Source: Adhaeribacter rhizoryzae
Lineage (GTDB): Bacteria; Bacteroidota; Bacteroidia; Cytophagales; Hymenobacteraceae
DNA: 64,000 nt
NCBI RefSeq assembly: GCF_008629685.1
Contig: NZ_VWSF01000016.1
Location: 1 to 64,000 of the forward strand
Direction of reading: 5' to 3'
The notes below the pieces were generated by a model. It made no database searches. It was given only the letters and a program-made list of their open reading frames with translations, and was not told the origin of the DNA. How positions within the stretch are numbered: position 1 is the stretch's first letter; every line of letters starts with the position of its first letter. Below are positions 25,761-34,063 of the stretch, one piece after another. Position numbers and translations under genes: made by a program.

Positions 25761-27113
25761 TTAAAACTGCAACCGGAACACCGTACCTTCGTCTTCCACC
25801 GATTCTACCTGAATATTGCCTTTGTGCAGGTGCATAATTTGTTTGGCTAAACTCAGGCCAATACCCGAGCCGTCTTTGTGGGTGGTAAAAAACGGAATAA
25901 AAATACTGTCGAGGAGTTCGGGCGGAATGCCGGTCCCATTATCGATAACATCGATAGCAACGCGTTCGTTTTCGCCCAGGCGGCCTACCAATTGTATTAC
26001 CGGATTTTCGCGGTGGCGTACGGCTTTAGCGGCATTCAGCAACAGGTTTATGAGTACCTGCTCCATTAATTGCGAATCGGCCTGAAATATTAAATCGGGC
26101 GGCGTAACGGTAGTAACTAATTTTACATTCTTTTCTTCGAGCTGGTGTTTTAATAGGGCGCTGATGCTGTTGAAAAGTTCGGCTACAAAAACTGTAGTTA
26201 AATTAGGGTTGGTTATTTTACTGAAATTGCGGTAAATCTGGGCAAATTTTAACAAGCCTTCGCTGCGGTGCTGAATAATGCCAATGCCTTCGTCTACATC
26301 GTCGAGCAGGTCGGTGTTGTACATCGGCGGTTCCGTTACTTTTTCTTTTTCCAGGCGCACGTGGCGGCGCAGGGTATCGGCCAGCGAGGCAATAGGAGCC
26401 ACCGAGTTCATAATTTCGTGCGTCATTACGCGCAGCAGCTTTTGCCAGGCTTCGGTTTCGGTTTCGTCGAGGGCGTGGCTTACGTTTTTAAACGCAATTA
26501 AGGTAAGTTGGCGACCGTGCAGCATAAACAACGTGGCCGACAACAGCAACTGCATCGTTCTTTTACCAACGGTTAATTTTACCAGCGTGGTGTTGCCGGG
26601 TTTTAGTTTTGTAATGGCTTCGTATAATACTTCGTTGCGTTTACCCAGCGCATGAATATTTTTCAGGAAAGGTACTTCAATAGTTTGCTTAAAAGATTCG
26701 TTCAGCCATTCTACGTTTCCCTCCGCATCAAAAGAAATAATGCCGGTATCTATCAGTTCCAGAATGGTTTGCAAATATTGGTACTGGGCTTCTTTTTCGG
26801 AGCTGAGTTGCTTAAACGTATTGTTAATCTGGTTAAAAGCGTGGTGCAGCTGCTTTAAAGAAGGGTTGGTGTGGTTTTCGTTAAACTGCTGCGAAAAATC
26901 GCGGTACTTAACGGCCAGAATAAATTTTGCCAGCTCGTTGTTGCTGCGCGTAACGTAGCCGGCCAGTTCAATTACCAGCAAAACCATCAGGAAAGCCGCA
27001 AATATTACCTGCACGTACGAGGGGTTCAGTAAATAATAAACGGCCACGTACATGAGTACAAAAAGCAGAATAAGCCGGATAAATATTCCGATTTCAAGGC
27101 GTTTAAATGTCAT
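25761..27113 (-). CDS. Membrane sensor histidine kinase, NtrY/AtoS-like
   Basis: This 450-residue kinase has two N-terminal membrane helices (about 9-28 and 33-55) with almost no loop between them, so it probably senses within the membrane or through partners. A PAS-like region (about 105-215, GIISFDAEGNVEWLNESF) follows. The phospho-acceptor is H232 in MTHEIMNSVAPI. The ATPase domain has the N box LLLNAAKAVRHR, G1 DNGTGIPP, F box FIPFFTT and G2 GSGIGLSLAKQI. It overlaps the response-regulator gene by 11 bp, so they are co-translated partners. It should control the sigma-54 activator next to it and, by inference, the ABC operon on the other side. Confidence 0.92.
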   Translation of the reverse strand: MTFKRLEIGIFIRLILLFVLMYVAVYYLLNPSYVQVIFAAFLMVLLVIELAGYVTRSNNELAKFILAVKYRDFSQQFNENHTNPSLKQLHHAFNQINNTFKQLSSEKEAQYQYLQTILELIDTGIISFDAEGNVEWLNESFKQTIEVPFLKNIHALGKRNEVLYEAITKLKPGNTTLVKLTVGKRTMQLLLSATLFMLHGRQLTLIAFKNVSHALDETETEAWQKLLRVMTHEIMNSVAPIASLADTLRRHVRLEKEKVTEPPMYNTDLLDDVDEGIGIIQHRSEGLLKFAQIYRNFSKITNPNLTTVFVAELFNSISALLKHQLEEKNVKLVTTVTPPDLIFQADSQLMEQVLINLLLNAAKAVRHRENPVIQLVGRLGENERVAIDVIDNGTGIPPELLDSIFIPFFTTHKDGSGIGLSLAKQIMHLHKGNIQVESVEDEGTVFRLQF

Positions 27114-28479
27114 GTTTTTCGAGGCGGCGATAAAGGGCAGTGCGGGTAATACCTAATTCTTTGGCGGCTTTGGTTATGTTGCCGTTGTTGCGCTCAATTA
27201 CGCGTAAAATAGTGGTTTTTTCTACTTCGTTTAGTTGCAGCGGGCCATCTGCCATTACGGGTACGCCCGTAACCGGTACCGGCTGTTCCATAGCTGAGAA
27301 GCTAAAATCCTGCGGCTTCAGCACATTCCCTTCGGCTAATATTACGGCCCGCTCCACGGCGTGCTGCAATTCCCGAATATTGCCGGGCCAGGTGTGCTGC
27401 TTTAATTTTTTAAAGGTGGCTGGGTCGAAATCGGGCGTAGGTTTGTGGTTGCGTTCGGCGTAAATTCCGGCAAAATGTTTAGCCAGCATCAGCACATCGT
27501 CGCCGCGCTCGCGCAAGGGCGGCAAGGTAATTTCTACGGTGTTGATGCGGTAAATTAAATCTTTGCGGAACTGGTTTTTGGCGGCCAGTTCGTAAATAGG
27601 TACGTTGGTAGCCGATACTAACCTGATATCAATTGGTATGGGTGCGTTGCTGCCCAGCGGTATCACCTGTCGGTTTTGCAAAGCCGTTAATAATTTGGCT
27701 TGTTGCGGCAGCGAAATATTGCCAATCTCGTCTAAAAACAAAGTGCCACCCGAAGCGGCTTCAAAACGGCCCATGCGGTCTTCTTTAGCATCGGTAAAAG
27801 AGCCTTTTTTGTGCCCGAATAATTCGCTTTCAAATATTCCTTCGCTCATGGCCGCCAGATCGGCGGTAATAAATGGTTTGGTCGAGCGGAAAGATTTCTG
27901 ATGCAGCGCACGGGCCACTAATTCTTTACCGGTGCCGTTTTCGCCGAGGATTAAAATATTGGCTTCGGTAGGCGCAATTTTATCTATTTTATGAAACACA
28001 TCCTGCATCGCCTCCGACTCGCCGAGCATATCGAAGCCGGGTAGCGTACCAGCCGTTTTAGGCGCACCGGCATGGCTTTTACCTTTACCAGCCTTTTTCT
28101 GCAACGCTGTTTCCAGCGCTTCCAGGAGTTTATCGTTGTGCCAAGGCTTTACAATAAAATCGGTGGCGCCTTCTTTTAAAGACCGCACAGCCGTGCCAAT
28201 ATCGCCGTAAGCGGTAATCATAATAACCGTAGCTTCCTTGTCTCTTTCCAGAATTCGGTTAAGCCAGTAAAAGCCTTCGTTGCCGGTGTTTAGGGCACTT
28301 TTATAATTCATATCCAGGAAAATAACATCGAAGTTTTGTTTACTCAACAGCGACATTAAATTTTCCGGATTTTTTTCGGTTACTACTTCTTTAACCTCGG
28401 TTTTGAGCAGCATTTTTACCGCAAAAAGCACATCGCTTTCGTCGTCTACTACCAACACGCGCGCATTTTTGGAAATCAT
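27103..28479 (-). CDS. NtrC-family sigma-54-dependent response regulator
   Basis: This 458-residue activator has three domains. The receiver domain has phospho-acceptor D56 (DVIFLDMNY), T89 region and K111. The AAA+ domain has Walker A GENGTGKE (179-186) and Walker B GGTLFLDEIGN (244-254). A Fis-type helix-turn-helix closes the protein (NNGNITKAAKELGITRTALYRRLEKH). The sigma-54-contacting loop reads GSFTDA (226-231) rather than the classical GAFTGA. It should bind enhancer-like sites and open sigma-54 promoters when phosphorylated by the kinase encoded 3' of it. Candidate sites are the tandem motifs at 28749, 51719 and 60073. Confidence 0.94.
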   Translation of the reverse strand: MISKNARVLVVDDESDVLFAVKMLLKTEVKEVVTEKNPENLMSLLSKQNFDVIFLDMNYKSALNTGNEGFYWLNRILERDKEATVIMITAYGDIGTAVRSLKEGATDFIVKPWHNDKLLEALETALQKKAGKGKSHAGAPKTAGTLPGFDMLGESEAMQDVFHKIDKIAPTEANILILGENGTGKELVARALHQKSFRSTKPFITADLAAMSEGIFESELFGHKKGSFTDAKEDRMGRFEAASGGTLFLDEIGNISLPQQAKLLTALQNRQVIPLGSNAPIPIDIRLVSATNVPIYELAAKNQFRKDLIYRINTVEITLPPLRERGDDVLMLAKHFAGIYAERNHKPTPDFDPATFKKLKQHTWPGNIRELQHAVERAVILAEGNVLKPQDFSFSAMEQPVPVTGVPVMADGPLQLNEVEKTTILRVIERNNGNITKAAKELGITRTALYRRLEKHDI

Positions 28480-28748
28480 GGGTTAGTTTTATCAGGAATG
28501 GAAGAATTAGAACAATATACAACAATTTGGACGAAATGTAATAATATGCCGGAGCAATGGCAATTATTGATGTTGGCAAAGAGAAATTATTTTGATTGAC
28601 TTCCTTAATCTTAAATATCAAGGTAATAAAATTAACTTCCGGTAAATTAAAATATCAAATTTGGGCAGGTGTTTTTTCCTGGAGCTTTCATGATTATTTA
28701 TCTTCAAATCAACAGTAATATTTATTAATTTATCTCCTTATTTCCGGT

Positions 28749-28788
28749 GTTTCAGAAGCGGACACGCAGTTGTATCAAAACCGGACAA
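28749..28788 (+). promoter_or_regulatory. Tandem enhancer-like sites (UAS A)
   Basis: GTTTCAGAAGCGGACAC (28749-28765) and GTATCAAAACCGGACAA (28772-28788) are direct repeats 23 bp apart. The central CCG of the second lies 70 bp before the GG of the putative promoter. The same arrangement recurs at 51719 and 60073. Binding by the adjacent NtrC-type regulator is inferred. Confidence 0.75.
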
Positions 28789-28849
28789 TATTAGAGTAGA
28801 AAATAAAAAATAAGGCCTTAACGGATTGAAAAACAAAGCTTTGCTGTTT

Positions 28850-28865
28850 TGGCATTGTTCTTACT
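28850..28865 (+). promoter_or_regulatory. Sigma-54-like -24/-12 promoter of the adaptor operon
   Basis: TGGCATTGTTCTTACT matches the -24 box TGGCA exactly and has TTAC where TTGC is expected at -12, with correct 10-base GG-to-GC spacing. The adaptor gene ATG is 65 bases further on. Confidence 0.65.
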
Positions 28866-28914
28866 ATATACTCGTCGGGGGCTTACTTGAACCCGCAATT
28901 TAAAACCCATTACC

Positions 28915-30177
28915 ATGGATACTATTATTAAAAAGAAGAAATGGACCACCAAAAAGATTCTGCCCATTACAGGGGTAGCCCTGTTGGTGGTGCTGATTCT
29001 GGCCAGCTTCTTTTCTACTACCGGAAAGCCTAAATTAAATGTTGATAACCAACGCATTACCATTAGCGAAGTAAGCAAAGGCAATTTTCAGGAATTTATT
29101 CCGATTGACGGGGTAGTATTGCCCATTAAAACCATTTACCTGGATGCCACCGAAGGCGGACAAGTACAAAATATTCTGGTAGAGGACGGTGCTACGCTTA
29201 CCGAAGGCCAGCCCATTATTCAACTAACCAACACCGATTTGCAACTGGAAATGGTAAACCGCGAAACGGCTGTTTTTGACCTGATTAACAACCTGCAACA
29301 TACCCGCAACCTGATGCAGCAAAACCGCATTGCCCAATTAAACCAATTAGCTGATGTGGATTACAAATTAGCCGAGGCCAAGCGGGTGTACGACATGAAC
29401 AAAAAGCTGTACGAAGATAAAGTAATACCCCGGCAGGAATATCTGGAAAGCCAGAACAATTACAATTACCAGGTGCGCAAGCGCCAGTTAACCAAGCAAA
29501 CCTTGCGGCAAGATTCTGTATCGATGCAGCACCAGATTGGGCAGATGCAGGAATCGGTAACCCGCATGAAAAGCAACCTGGACCTGATGCGCAAGAAAAT
29601 GGATGACCTAACCATAAAAGCCCCGGTTGCCGGCCAGATTACCTCATTAAACGCCGAAATTGGTGAGTCGAAAACCCGCGGCCAGCGCATCGGTCAGATA
29701 GATGTACTGAACGGCTTTAAAGTACGCGCCAATATTGATGAACATTACATCTCCCGCATTTTTACCGGTCAGAAAGGCGAGTTTGCCTTTAATGGCAAAA
29801 CCTACGAACTCAGCGTGAAGAAAATATTCACCCAGGTTACCAACGGCCAGTTTCAGGTAGACATGGAGTTTACCAAAGAGGTACCCCAAGGCATCCGGCG
29901 CGGCCAAACCCTGCAGGTACGTTTAGCCCTAAGCGACCAGACGCAAGCGGTATTGGTAGCCAAAGGCGGCTTTTACCAGAAAACCGGTGGCAACTGGATA
30001 TTTAAAGTAGATGAAAACGGCAAAAAAGCTTACCGCACAGACATCCGCCTGGGCCGCCAGAACCCGGAATATTACGAAGTACTCGAAGGCTTGAACCCCG
30101 GTGACAAAGTTGTAACCAGCAGCTACGAAAGCTACGAAGATATGGGCGAGTTGGTAATTAATGATTCGAAGGAATAA
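28915..30177 (+). CDS. Periplasmic adaptor subunit of an ABC exporter (HlyD/MacA type)
   Basis: This 420-residue protein has one N-terminal membrane helix (ILPITGVALLVVLILASFF), then the membrane-fusion layout. A first lipoyl half (KTIYLDATEGGQVQNILVEDGATLTEGQPIIQL) precedes a long coiled-coil hairpin (about 110-225). The second lipoyl half follows (LTIKAPVAGQITSLNAEIGE), then beta-barrel and membrane-proximal domains (GFKVRANIDEHYISRIFTGQKGEF, VLEGLNPGDKVVTSSYESY). It should connect the inner-membrane FtsX-type permeases to an outer-membrane channel or act in their mechanotransmission. It is the first gene of the operon driven by the putative sigma-54 promoter at 28850. Confidence 0.9.
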   Translation: MDTIIKKKKWTTKKILPITGVALLVVLILASFFSTTGKPKLNVDNQRITISEVSKGNFQEFIPIDGVVLPIKTIYLDATEGGQVQNILVEDGATLTEGQPIIQLTNTDLQLEMVNRETAVFDLINNLQHTRNLMQQNRIAQLNQLADVDYKLAEAKRVYDMNKKLYEDKVIPRQEYLESQNNYNYQVRKRQLTKQTLRQDSVSMQHQIGQMQESVTRMKSNLDLMRKKMDDLTIKAPVAGQITSLNAEIGESKTRGQRIGQIDVLNGFKVRANIDEHYISRIFTGQKGEFAFNGKTYELSVKKIFTQVTNGQFQVDMEFTKEVPQGIRRGQTLQVRLALSDQTQAVLVAKGGFYQKTGGNWIFKVDENGKKAYRTDIRLGRQNPEYYEVLEGLNPGDKVVTSSYESYEDMGELVINDSKE

Positions 30178-30217
30178 TACTTAGGTTAGTTGTAAGAAGC
30201 TTAAATAATTACTAAAA

Positions 30218-30637
30218 ATGACTAAGATTGGCTTAACCTTACTTTTTTTTAGCCTGAGTTTTACGTTGCAAGCCCAAACAATCCACGACGAACAAGCGGT
30301 ACGGAAAGCCATTTTGGATTACGTGGAAAGCTTTTACCAGGCCGATACCACCAAAGTATACGCCAGTGTACATCCCGAATTAGCCAAACGCGGCTACTAC
30401 AAAAGAGAAGGTGTTTACCGCGAATCGAAGATGTCGTTTGCCCAGATGGTTAAACTATCGCAACGATGGAATAAAACAACCAAAGTAACTTCAGAAGCAC
30501 CGAAAGAAATTAATATATTCGAAATAAAAGACAAAATAGCGGTTGCCAAACTAAGAGCACTCTGGGGAACCGATTATTTTCATCTGGCAAAACTGGATGG
30601 TAAATGGCAGATTGTGAACGTAATCTGGCAGGATTAA
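30218..30637 (+). CDS. Secreted NTF2-like protein (putative lumazine-binding family)
   Basis: This 139-residue protein has a signal peptide (MTKIGLTLLFFSLSFTLQAQ) and a small SnoaL/NTF2-like fold of the putative lumazine-binding family. Its features are AVRKAILDYVESFYQADTTKVYASVHPELAKRGY in the first helices and YFHLAKLDGKWQIVNVIW as the last two strands. The lumazine name is historical and ligand binding is not shown. It sits 40 bases after the adaptor gene and 72 before the ATPase gene, so it is an in-operon periplasmic accessory protein, an uncommon member of MacAB-like operons. Confidence 0.78.
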   Translation: MTKIGLTLLFFSLSFTLQAQTIHDEQAVRKAILDYVESFYQADTTKVYASVHPELAKRGYYKREGVYRESKMSFAQMVKLSQRWNKTTKVTSEAPKEINIFEIKDKIAVAKLRALWGTDYFHLAKLDGKWQIVNVIWQD

Positions 30638-30709
30638 AGCATAGAAAAAGCTAATAAAGCAAAAAATAATAGATAAAAATATTAAGGAATCGCAAACAAC
30701 TACACCGTC

Positions 30710-31399
30710 ATGATCAAAATAGAAAACTTGGAAAAGGTTTACCGGACCGAAGAAGTGGAGACCAAAGCGCTGAACAAAGTATCCATTGAGGTAAACGAAG
30801 GCGAATTTGTAGCCATTATGGGTCCATCGGGTTGTGGTAAATCCACACTACTGAATATTTTGGGTTTACTGGATGAACCGGATGGCGGCAGCTTTAAATT
30901 TATTGGTACCGAAATCAGTAAGTTTAATGAGCGCAACCGGGCCGATCTGCGGAAGAAAAATATTGGCTTCGTGTTCCAGAGCTTTAACCTGATTGACGAA
31001 TTGACAGTGTTTGAAAATGTGGAACTGCCTTTAATTTACCTGGGCGTAAGCGCCGCCGAGCGCAAGGAAAAGGTAGAGAAAGTGCTCGAAAAAATGCAGA
31101 TCATGCACCGCCGCAACCATTTTCCGCAGCAGTTATCGGGTGGTCAGCAGCAGCGGGTAGCGGTGGCCCGGGCGGTAATCAACAACCCCAAATTAATTCT
31201 AGCCGATGAGCCTACCGGTAACCTCGACTCGACTAACGGTAACGAGGTAATGGAATTATTAACCGAACTGAACGAGGCCGGCACTACCGTAATTATGGTA
31301 ACGCACTCCGAGCACGATGCCCGCTACGCCCACCGCATCATCCGGCTACTCGACGGCGAAGTAGTAATGGAAAATGTGCGCGAGCAGTTTACCGTTTAA
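30710..31399 (+). CDS. ABC transporter ATP-binding protein (MacB/LolD type)
   Basis: This 229-residue ATPase has Walker A GPSGCGKST (38-46), Q-loop VFQSFNLIDELTVFENV, signature LSGGQQQRVAVARA, Walker B LILADEPTGNLDS and the switch histidine in VTHSEHDA. The sequence places it in the LolD/MacB/FtsE branch (COG1136), which pairs with FtsX-like permeases. It is the only ATPase gene visible in the window, whereas at least eight complete permease genes follow, so it may energise several of them. It is third in the operon behind the adaptor and the NTF2-like gene. Confidence 0.95.
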   Translation: MIKIENLEKVYRTEEVETKALNKVSIEVNEGEFVAIMGPSGCGKSTLLNILGLLDEPDGGSFKFIGTEISKFNERNRADLRKKNIGFVFQSFNLIDELTVFENVELPLIYLGVSAAERKEKVEKVLEKMQIMHRRNHFPQQLSGGQQQRVAVARAVINNPKLILADEPTGNLDSTNGNEVMELLTELNEAGTTVIMVTHSEHDARYAHRIIRLLDGEVVMENVREQFTV

Positions 31400-31426
31400 A
31401 GGTCAGAAAATTTGTAAATTATTGAA

Positions 31427-31456
31427 TGTCCCCCTTTGGAGGGGGTAGGGGGAGGA
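31427..31456. repeat. G-rich intergenic repeat, family 3 copy
   Basis: TGTCCCCCTTTGGAGGGGGT followed by AGGGGGAGGA: a short hairpin (CCCCC/GGGGG) plus extra G runs. It is shared with 36562 (inverted), 36712, 55331 and, partly, 55450. It lies between the ATPase gene and the first permease gene. Confidence 0.8.
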
Positions 31457-31610
31457 TAACTACAAGATAATAATTGATAAACTCCTTCCATTTGCAAAAG
31501 CCCTATAAATATCTGCCAGGTATAAAAGCCTGATAATAATATTGATGTATGTAATTAAATAATACAGGAGGCCCGTTTGGAGCTTCCCCAGCTCTTTATT
31601 GCCTGCTGTT

Positions 31611-34028
31611 ATGTTCCGAAACTACTTCAAAATTGCCCTTCGTAATTTCGTTAAGCACAAAACTTACTCGGTAATTAATTTAGCCGGCTTGGGTATCGCG
31701 ATTACCTGTTGCTTATTGCTGGGTTTGTTTCTGCAGCAGGAGTGGCGTTTCGACCGGTTTCATAGCAAAGCCGACCGGCTTTACCGGCCCTGGGTGCGCG
31801 AAATACACCAGAACGAGCCTATTGTGAATACCATTACGCCTTACCCCTTAGGCCCGGCTATGGTTGCTGCTTTACCCGAAGTAGAAGCCATGACCCGCAT
31901 CGTAACGCTGGATGTAAATACTCAAAGAAATGGCGATATTTTTAACGAGCGCGTGCATTTAGTAGAACCGGATTTTTTCCGGATGTTCGATTTTCCTTTA
32001 CTAAACCAACCACCAGGTAATCCGCTCACGCAACTGAAAGATGCGGTGCTGACCGAAGAAATTGCCCAAAAATATTTCGGTAACCAAAACCCCATTGGCC
32101 AAACTTTCCGGATGCAGCTCGATAGTGCAATGGAAACCTACACGGTGCGGGCTGTGGCCAAAAATGTACCTGCTAATTCCAGCATCCGCTTTGGCATTTT
32201 GCTTTCCTTCGAAAATATTAAGCCGCTCCGCTCCCAGAAACAAATGAACCATTGGCAACAGGTAGAAGCCGAAACTTACGTGCTGCTAAAATCTGGCGTG
32301 GAGGTAAAACAGGTAGCAGCCAAGTTGCCCGCTATGGTAAAAACGGCCACTAACAATAAATTTAAGCCCGGCGAGTACGTCGTAAACCTACAGCCCATCA
32401 CCGCCATTCACCTCGATAACACTTTGCCGCAAGGCATTGAGCCGGTCAGCAACCCGGCTTATTCTTATATTCTGGCTACCATTGCCTTGTTTATTCTGGT
32501 TATTGCCTGCATTAATTTCATGACCCTGGCCATTGGCCGTTCGGCCGGTCGGGCCCGCGAAGTAGGCGTACGCAAAGTCATGGGCGCCATCCGCCAGCAA
32601 TTAGTTTACCAGTTCTGGGGCGAAGCCCTGCTCATGACATTGGCCGCCGTGGTAGTAGGCGTGTTGCTTACCGTATTATTGCTACCCGCCTTTAACGAGC
32701 TTGCTGACCGCCAGTTAATATTTAAGCTAGATAGTACAACGCTGTTGAGTTTATTCGTACTCGTAGCCGTAGTGGGATTGGTAGCAGGCAGTTACCCGGC
32801 ATTGGTGTTATCCCGTTTCCAGCCGGTAGAAGTGCTAAAAGGCAAGTTAACGCTGAAAGGCGACCAGAATTGGTTCCGGCGCACCTTGGTAGTGGTACAA
32901 TTTGGTTTATCGGTGTTCCTGATGGTGGGTACGTTGGTAATGAACCGGCAGTTAAACTACCTGCAAGCCATGCCGCTCGGTTTTAAAACCGACCGCACCG
33001 TGGTTATTCCGGTAAATAAAGGCGGCGAAGAAGGCCTGGCCATTGTAGAACGGTACCGCAACGCCTTAAGCAGCCATAAAGAAATTGCGAATATTACGGC
33101 TTCGGCGTTTGCTTTTGGCACCGGCGCCTGGGCCGATGTTGGATTCAACGATAAAAACAAGGTATTCCGCTCGTTCCAGATGAATATGATCGACCCGGAA
33201 TTTATTCCGGTTTATAATATTAAACTCGTAGCTGGCCGCAATTTCGACCAGAATAATACCGCCGATAAATACACTGCCTTTATTATAAACGAAGCCTTTG
33301 TAAAAGCCTTTGGTTTGCCGGACCCACTGAATCAGAAATTACCCGGAGATTTCCCGGCGCACCAAATTATTGGGGTAGTCGAGGATTTTCATTATGCCTC
33401 GCTGCACTCAAAAGTAGAACCCCTGCTACTGGTGCAGCGGCCCGATTCGCTCTTTGCCGGTATTAACGATTTAATGTTCCAGTCGTCGCCGGACCCGGAT
33501 ATTTCGGTGCGTTTGCAGCCCGGCGCGGTAGCCGAACAAGTGGCCTTGTTAGAACAAACCTGGAAAAAAGTACTCCCGGACGAACCCTTTAGCTATACCT
33601 TCTTAGACGAGAATATCGCCAGCCAATACCAACAGGAAAAACGTTTGGGTACTATTGTAACCATTGCTTCGGGGCTTTCCATTTTTATTTCCTGCCTGGG
33701 TTTATTTGGTTTGGCTACACTGGCGGTAGCGCGCCGCACGAAAGAAATTGGCGTGCGCAAAGTACTGGGTGCTTCGGTGGGCGATATTATAAGCCTGCTT
33801 TCGAAAGATTTTATTGCCTTGGTAGTGGTAGCCAATATTTTGGCCTGGCCGCTGGCCTGGTACGGTCTGCACCAGTGGCTGCAGGATTTTGCTTACCGGG
33901 TAGATGTAGGCTGGTGGTTGTTCGGGTTGGCGGGCGCTGCAACGCTTTTAATTGCGCTGCTCACGGTCAGTTTTCACTCGGTACGGGCGGCATTGGTTAA
34001 CCCGGTCAAGAGTTTACGAACGGAATAA
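31611..34028 (+). CDS. FtsX-like ABC permease 1 (MacB-like, double FtsX)
   Basis: The ATG at 31611 (MFRNYFKIALRNF) is chosen over a TTG at 31599 because all paralogues here start at this point; this gives 805 residues. Topology is one N-terminal helix (AGLGIAITCCLLLGLFL), a MacB-type periplasmic domain to about 285, three helices, a single helix (LVVVQFGLSVFLMVGTLVM), a second periplasmic domain, and three final helices. Each half has the FtsX coupling loop: REVGVRKVMGA and KEIGVRKVLGA. It ends NPVKSLRTE. It lies 211 bases after the ATPase gene, with the family-3 repeat between them. It should move lipids, lipoproteins or peptides, or transmit force. The substrate is unknown. Confidence 0.92.
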   Translation: MFRNYFKIALRNFVKHKTYSVINLAGLGIAITCCLLLGLFLQQEWRFDRFHSKADRLYRPWVREIHQNEPIVNTITPYPLGPAMVAALPEVEAMTRIVTLDVNTQRNGDIFNERVHLVEPDFFRMFDFPLLNQPPGNPLTQLKDAVLTEEIAQKYFGNQNPIGQTFRMQLDSAMETYTVRAVAKNVPANSSIRFGILLSFENIKPLRSQKQMNHWQQVEAETYVLLKSGVEVKQVAAKLPAMVKTATNNKFKPGEYVVNLQPITAIHLDNTLPQGIEPVSNPAYSYILATIALFILVIACINFMTLAIGRSAGRAREVGVRKVMGAIRQQLVYQFWGEALLMTLAAVVVGVLLTVLLLPAFNELADRQLIFKLDSTTLLSLFVLVAVVGLVAGSYPALVLSRFQPVEVLKGKLTLKGDQNWFRRTLVVVQFGLSVFLMVGTLVMNRQLNYLQAMPLGFKTDRTVVIPVNKGGEEGLAIVERYRNALSSHKEIANITASAFAFGTGAWADVGFNDKNKVFRSFQMNMIDPEFIPVYNIKLVAGRNFDQNNTADKYTAFIINEAFVKAFGLPDPLNQKLPGDFPAHQIIGVVEDFHYASLHSKVEPLLLVQRPDSLFAGINDLMFQSSPDPDISVRLQPGAVAEQVALLEQTWKKVLPDEPFSYTFLDENIASQYQQEKRLGTIVTIASGLSIFISCLGLFGLATLAVARRTKEIGVRKVLGASVGDIISLLSKDFIALVVVANILAWPLAWYGLHQWLQDFAYRVDVGWWLFGLAGAATLLIALLTVSFHSVRAALVNPVKSLRTE

Positions 34029-34063
34029 TATTGATTTTTAATCTTCTTAAAAAAACCACTTTT

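Larger units (their letters stand above)
28480..28914. other. Divergent control region of the two-component and adaptor operons
   Basis: This 435-base gap lies between the response regulator and the periplasmic adaptor gene. Its right half holds the tandem enhancer-like sites (28749-28788) and the -24/-12-like promoter (28850-28865). The left half, upstream of the regulator gene, is AT-rich without recognised motifs. Confidence 0.7.

Noticed and set aside
31400-31610. Additional sigma-54 promoter before permease 1
   Set aside because: No TGGCA with correctly spaced -12 and no enhancer-like motif is present; the gene is more likely read from the promoter at 28850.
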